A stretch of 5,759 nt of DNA from Nanobdellota archaeon (lineage in GTDB: Archaea > Nanobdellota > Nanobdellia > Woesearchaeales > GCA-2686295): positions 1-5,759 of the forward strand of contig JAHJDK010000200.1 in assembly GCA_018812505.1 (NCBI GenBank), given 5' to 3'. Positions 4,406-5,759 of the stretch are shown piece after piece. A program made the translations under genes and the position numbers. Numbering within the stretch: position 1 is the first letter of the stretch; each line of letters starts with the position of its first letter. The notes below the pieces were generated by a model that ran no database searches, had not been told where the DNA came from, and worked only from the letters and a program-made list of their open reading frames with translations.

Positions 4406-5380
4406 ATGCTAAAACCGATAATTTGCTGTCCTGGAAGTATAAATCCTGACCTAAAACTAAAAACGAATGTCAATAAAGGAGTTAAAACATTCTTCGGAAA
4501 TTACTTTTATGACTTAGGAGGAAAAGGATGTGACACCTGTTGTGCAATAAAAAACATATCAGAAAAAAGCAGAAAAGTATATTTAGTAGGATGCATAGGC
4601 AACGATGAATGGGGAAAATATGCTCTAAAAAAACTAAAAAAGAAAAAAATAGAAATTGATTTTATATTCAAAAAGAAAGAAAAAACAGGAATTGTGCTAG
4701 AATATATATTCGAAAATGGAGAAGTAGAGGTTGGAATAGACTCTGGCGCAAATAAACTATTAACTAAAGAAGATGTGCTGAAAGCAAAGAAAATAATAGA
4801 ATCATCAGCATTAATAATAGGACAAATAGAAAACAACTTGGAATCTTTAGCAATATCTTTCAAAATTGCTAAACAAAATAACGTGCCAACATATTTAGAT
4901 CCAAGCATAGTTCCTAAAGATGAAAAAAATAAAAAATTTCTATTCACAGAAATCATGCCACTCACAGACATAATTACACCTGATAGATACGAACTTTATG
5001 AACTAACAGACATAAAGCCAAAAAATAAAAAATCATTAATTAAAGCAGTGAAAAAACTATTAAAATACAGCAAAATAGTCTGCGTTACACTCGGCTCAAA
5101 AGGAGTTTTCTTATCAGACAAAAAAGGATATTCAATAATTCCCTCATTCAAAGTCAAAGCAGTTGACGGAGGAGGAGCAGGAGATACATTCAGAGGAGTT
5201 TTCGGATATAAAATAGTAAAATACTGTGAACAAAACAATTGTGAAATAGACAAAATACCCTTCAAAAATCTCAAAGAATTCACCAGATACGCAAACGCCG
5301 CAGCAGCAATCGAAATATCAAAATATGGAACAATAGAAACAATACCTACAAAAAAAGAAATAGAAGAATTCCTGAAATAA
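4406..5380 (+). CDS. Ribokinase-like PfkB-family sugar kinase
   Basis: This 324-residue protein follows ribokinase along most of its length. GSINPDL (10-16) keeps the sugar-binding D15. LGGKGCDTCCA (37-47) matches the GGKGANQ motif, but with D43 where ribokinase has the ribose-binding Asn. TGIVLEYIFENGEVEVGIDSG... (94 on) and GANKLLT (114-120) match the lid and following strand. IIGQIENNLES (137-147) keeps E142, another ribose contact. ITPDRYELYELT (190-201) replaces NXXE with DXXE. VTLGSKGVFL (227-236) and DGGGAGDTFRG (254-264) give the anion hole and catalytic base D260. The likely reaction is ATP + ribose (or a similar pentose) to the 5-phosphate; the N-to-D change makes the exact sugar uncertain. 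The protein is lysine- and isoleucine-rich, with mostly AAA and ATA codons. Its own TATA box lies divergent from the HAD gene. Its stop shares one base with the next start. Confidence 0.9.
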   Translation: MLKPIICCPGSINPDLKLKTNVNKGVKTFFGNYFYDLGGKGCDTCCAIKNISEKSRKVYLVGCIGNDEWGKYALKKLKKKKIEIDFIFKKKEKTGIVLEYIFENGEVEVGIDSGANKLLTKEDVLKAKKIIESSALIIGQIENNLESLAISFKIAKQNNVPTYLDPSIVPKDEKNKKFLFTEIMPLTDIITPDRYELYELTDIKPKNKKSLIKAVKKLLKYSKIVCVTLGSKGVFLSDKKGYSIIPSFKVKAVDGGGAGDTFRGVFGYKIVKYCEQNNCEIDKIPFKNLKEFTRYANAAAAIEISKYGTIETIPTKKEIEEFLK

Positions 5381-5759
5381 TGAGAAAAAACAAGATATCA
5401 TACAAAAAATTAATGGATTCAACAAAGCAGGAAGCATTAACACTATTTCAAAAAGAGTATGGTATAACGCCTGAAGAAGCAAATAATATTACAGGCGATT
5501 TATTTAAAAAAATATTCGAAGCAACACTATTAATATTCAACAAATCTCTGGAAAGCGGTTTATGCAAATGTGATTCAATAGCCCAGACAACAAGTGCAAA
5601 CATAGCATCACTAGTAACTGATTGGGACAATCCTCTGCAAGACACTAGAAAAGTAGGAAGAACACTGTCAAAAGTGTATAACCATATGAAAACATTAGAC
5701 ATAAACAACATCTCACTACTAAGACAAGACATGCTAAGAACAAAATATAATTCTCAAGA
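5380..5759 (+). CDS. Unrecognised protein, N-terminal 126 residues (runs off right edge)
   Basis: The ATG at 5380-5382 shares its A with the TAA stop of the ribokinase-like gene (TAATG), and the frame stays open to the window end. The visible part starts MRKNKISYKKLMDSTKQEAL. It is hydrophilic and probably mostly helical, with no membrane segment or signal peptide. It includes a CKC pair at residues 62-64 and the stretch VTDWDNPLQDTRKVGRTLSK (79-98). I do not recognise a family. The single-base overlap implies co-transcription and translational coupling with the kinase. The A-rich codon use (AAA, ATA, ACA) matches that of the kinase, so the two probably have the same history. No strong Shine-Dalgarno site precedes it, as expected for re-initiation. 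A link to sugar metabolism is inference from position only. Confidence 0.75.
   Translation, partial: MRKNKISYKKLMDSTKQEALTLFQKEYGITPEEANNITGDLFKKIFEATLLIFNKSLESGLCKCDSIAQTTSANIASLVTDWDNPLQDTRKVGRTLSKVYNHMKTLDINNISLLRQDMLRTKYNSQ

Noticed and set aside
4507..5283. Long open frames antisense to the ribokinase-like gene (4507-4971 and 4996-5283)
   Set aside because: They mirror an A-rich coding strand, giving Ser/Phe/Ile-rich translations without domains. The sense frame is a complete kinase.
5448..5732. Reverse-strand open frame near the right edge
   Set aside because: It is antisense to the gene coupled to the kinase by TAATG, with no promoter or recognisable domain.
1..5759. CRISPR array, insertion sequence or replication origin
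   Set aside because: No regularly spaced repeats, terminal inverted repeats, transposase motifs or origin-binding-like repeats were found on reading both strands.

Overview
The window is an AT-rich archaeal segment. The archaeal assignment rests on a tRNA gene interrupted by introns with bulge-helix-bulge (BHB) splice signals, on TATA boxes of the TTTAAATA type about 26 nt upstream of most start codons (the leaderless-mRNA arrangement), and on oligo-T terminators. The membrane-anchored winged-helix regulator and the general style (short proteins, tiny intergenic gaps, exported von Willebrand A protein) look most like a DPANN archaeon, perhaps of the Woesearchaeota type. That lineage call is inference. 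No mobile element, CRISPR array or rRNA was seen.

Layout, left to right. Positions 1-139 (minus) hold the start of a membrane protein that runs off the left edge. Positions 171-815 (minus) encode an ArsR-like winged-helix protein with two C-terminal membrane segments. Positions 885-1928 (minus) encode an exported von Willebrand factor A (VWA) protein with an intact metal site and an N-terminal cysteine cluster. These three genes point the same way, but each has its own promoter. Positions 1929-2111 are a divergent promoter region. Positions 2112-2290 (plus) are a tRNA-Lys(CUU) gene with two introns: 13 nt in the anticodon loop and 91 nt inside the T loop. Seventeen nt later comes a 66-residue cysteine-rich protein of the DUF6485 type (2308-2508). 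Convergent to it is a 38-residue zinc-ribbon-like peptide (2553-2669, minus).

The right half is a sugar-phosphate block. A PfkB-family kinase (2770-3639, plus) overlaps tail-to-tail by 13 bp with a HAD phosphatase or phosphomutase (3627-4301, minus). Divergent from the HAD gene is a second PfkB kinase that closely resembles ribokinase (4406-5380, plus). It shares one base with the start of an unrecognised gene that runs off the right edge (5380-5759). Two kinases and a HAD enzyme side by side suggest sugar or nucleoside salvage, but the sequence does not fix the substrates apart from a ribokinase-like active site in the second kinase.

The most notable item is the tRNA-Lys gene. Both splice signals can be drawn as exact 3-nt bulge / 4-bp helix / 3-nt bulge structures, and removing both introns gives a regular 75-nt cloverleaf. 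The T-loop intron splits the TTCGAAT loop, so standard tRNA searches may miss this gene or mis-fold it.
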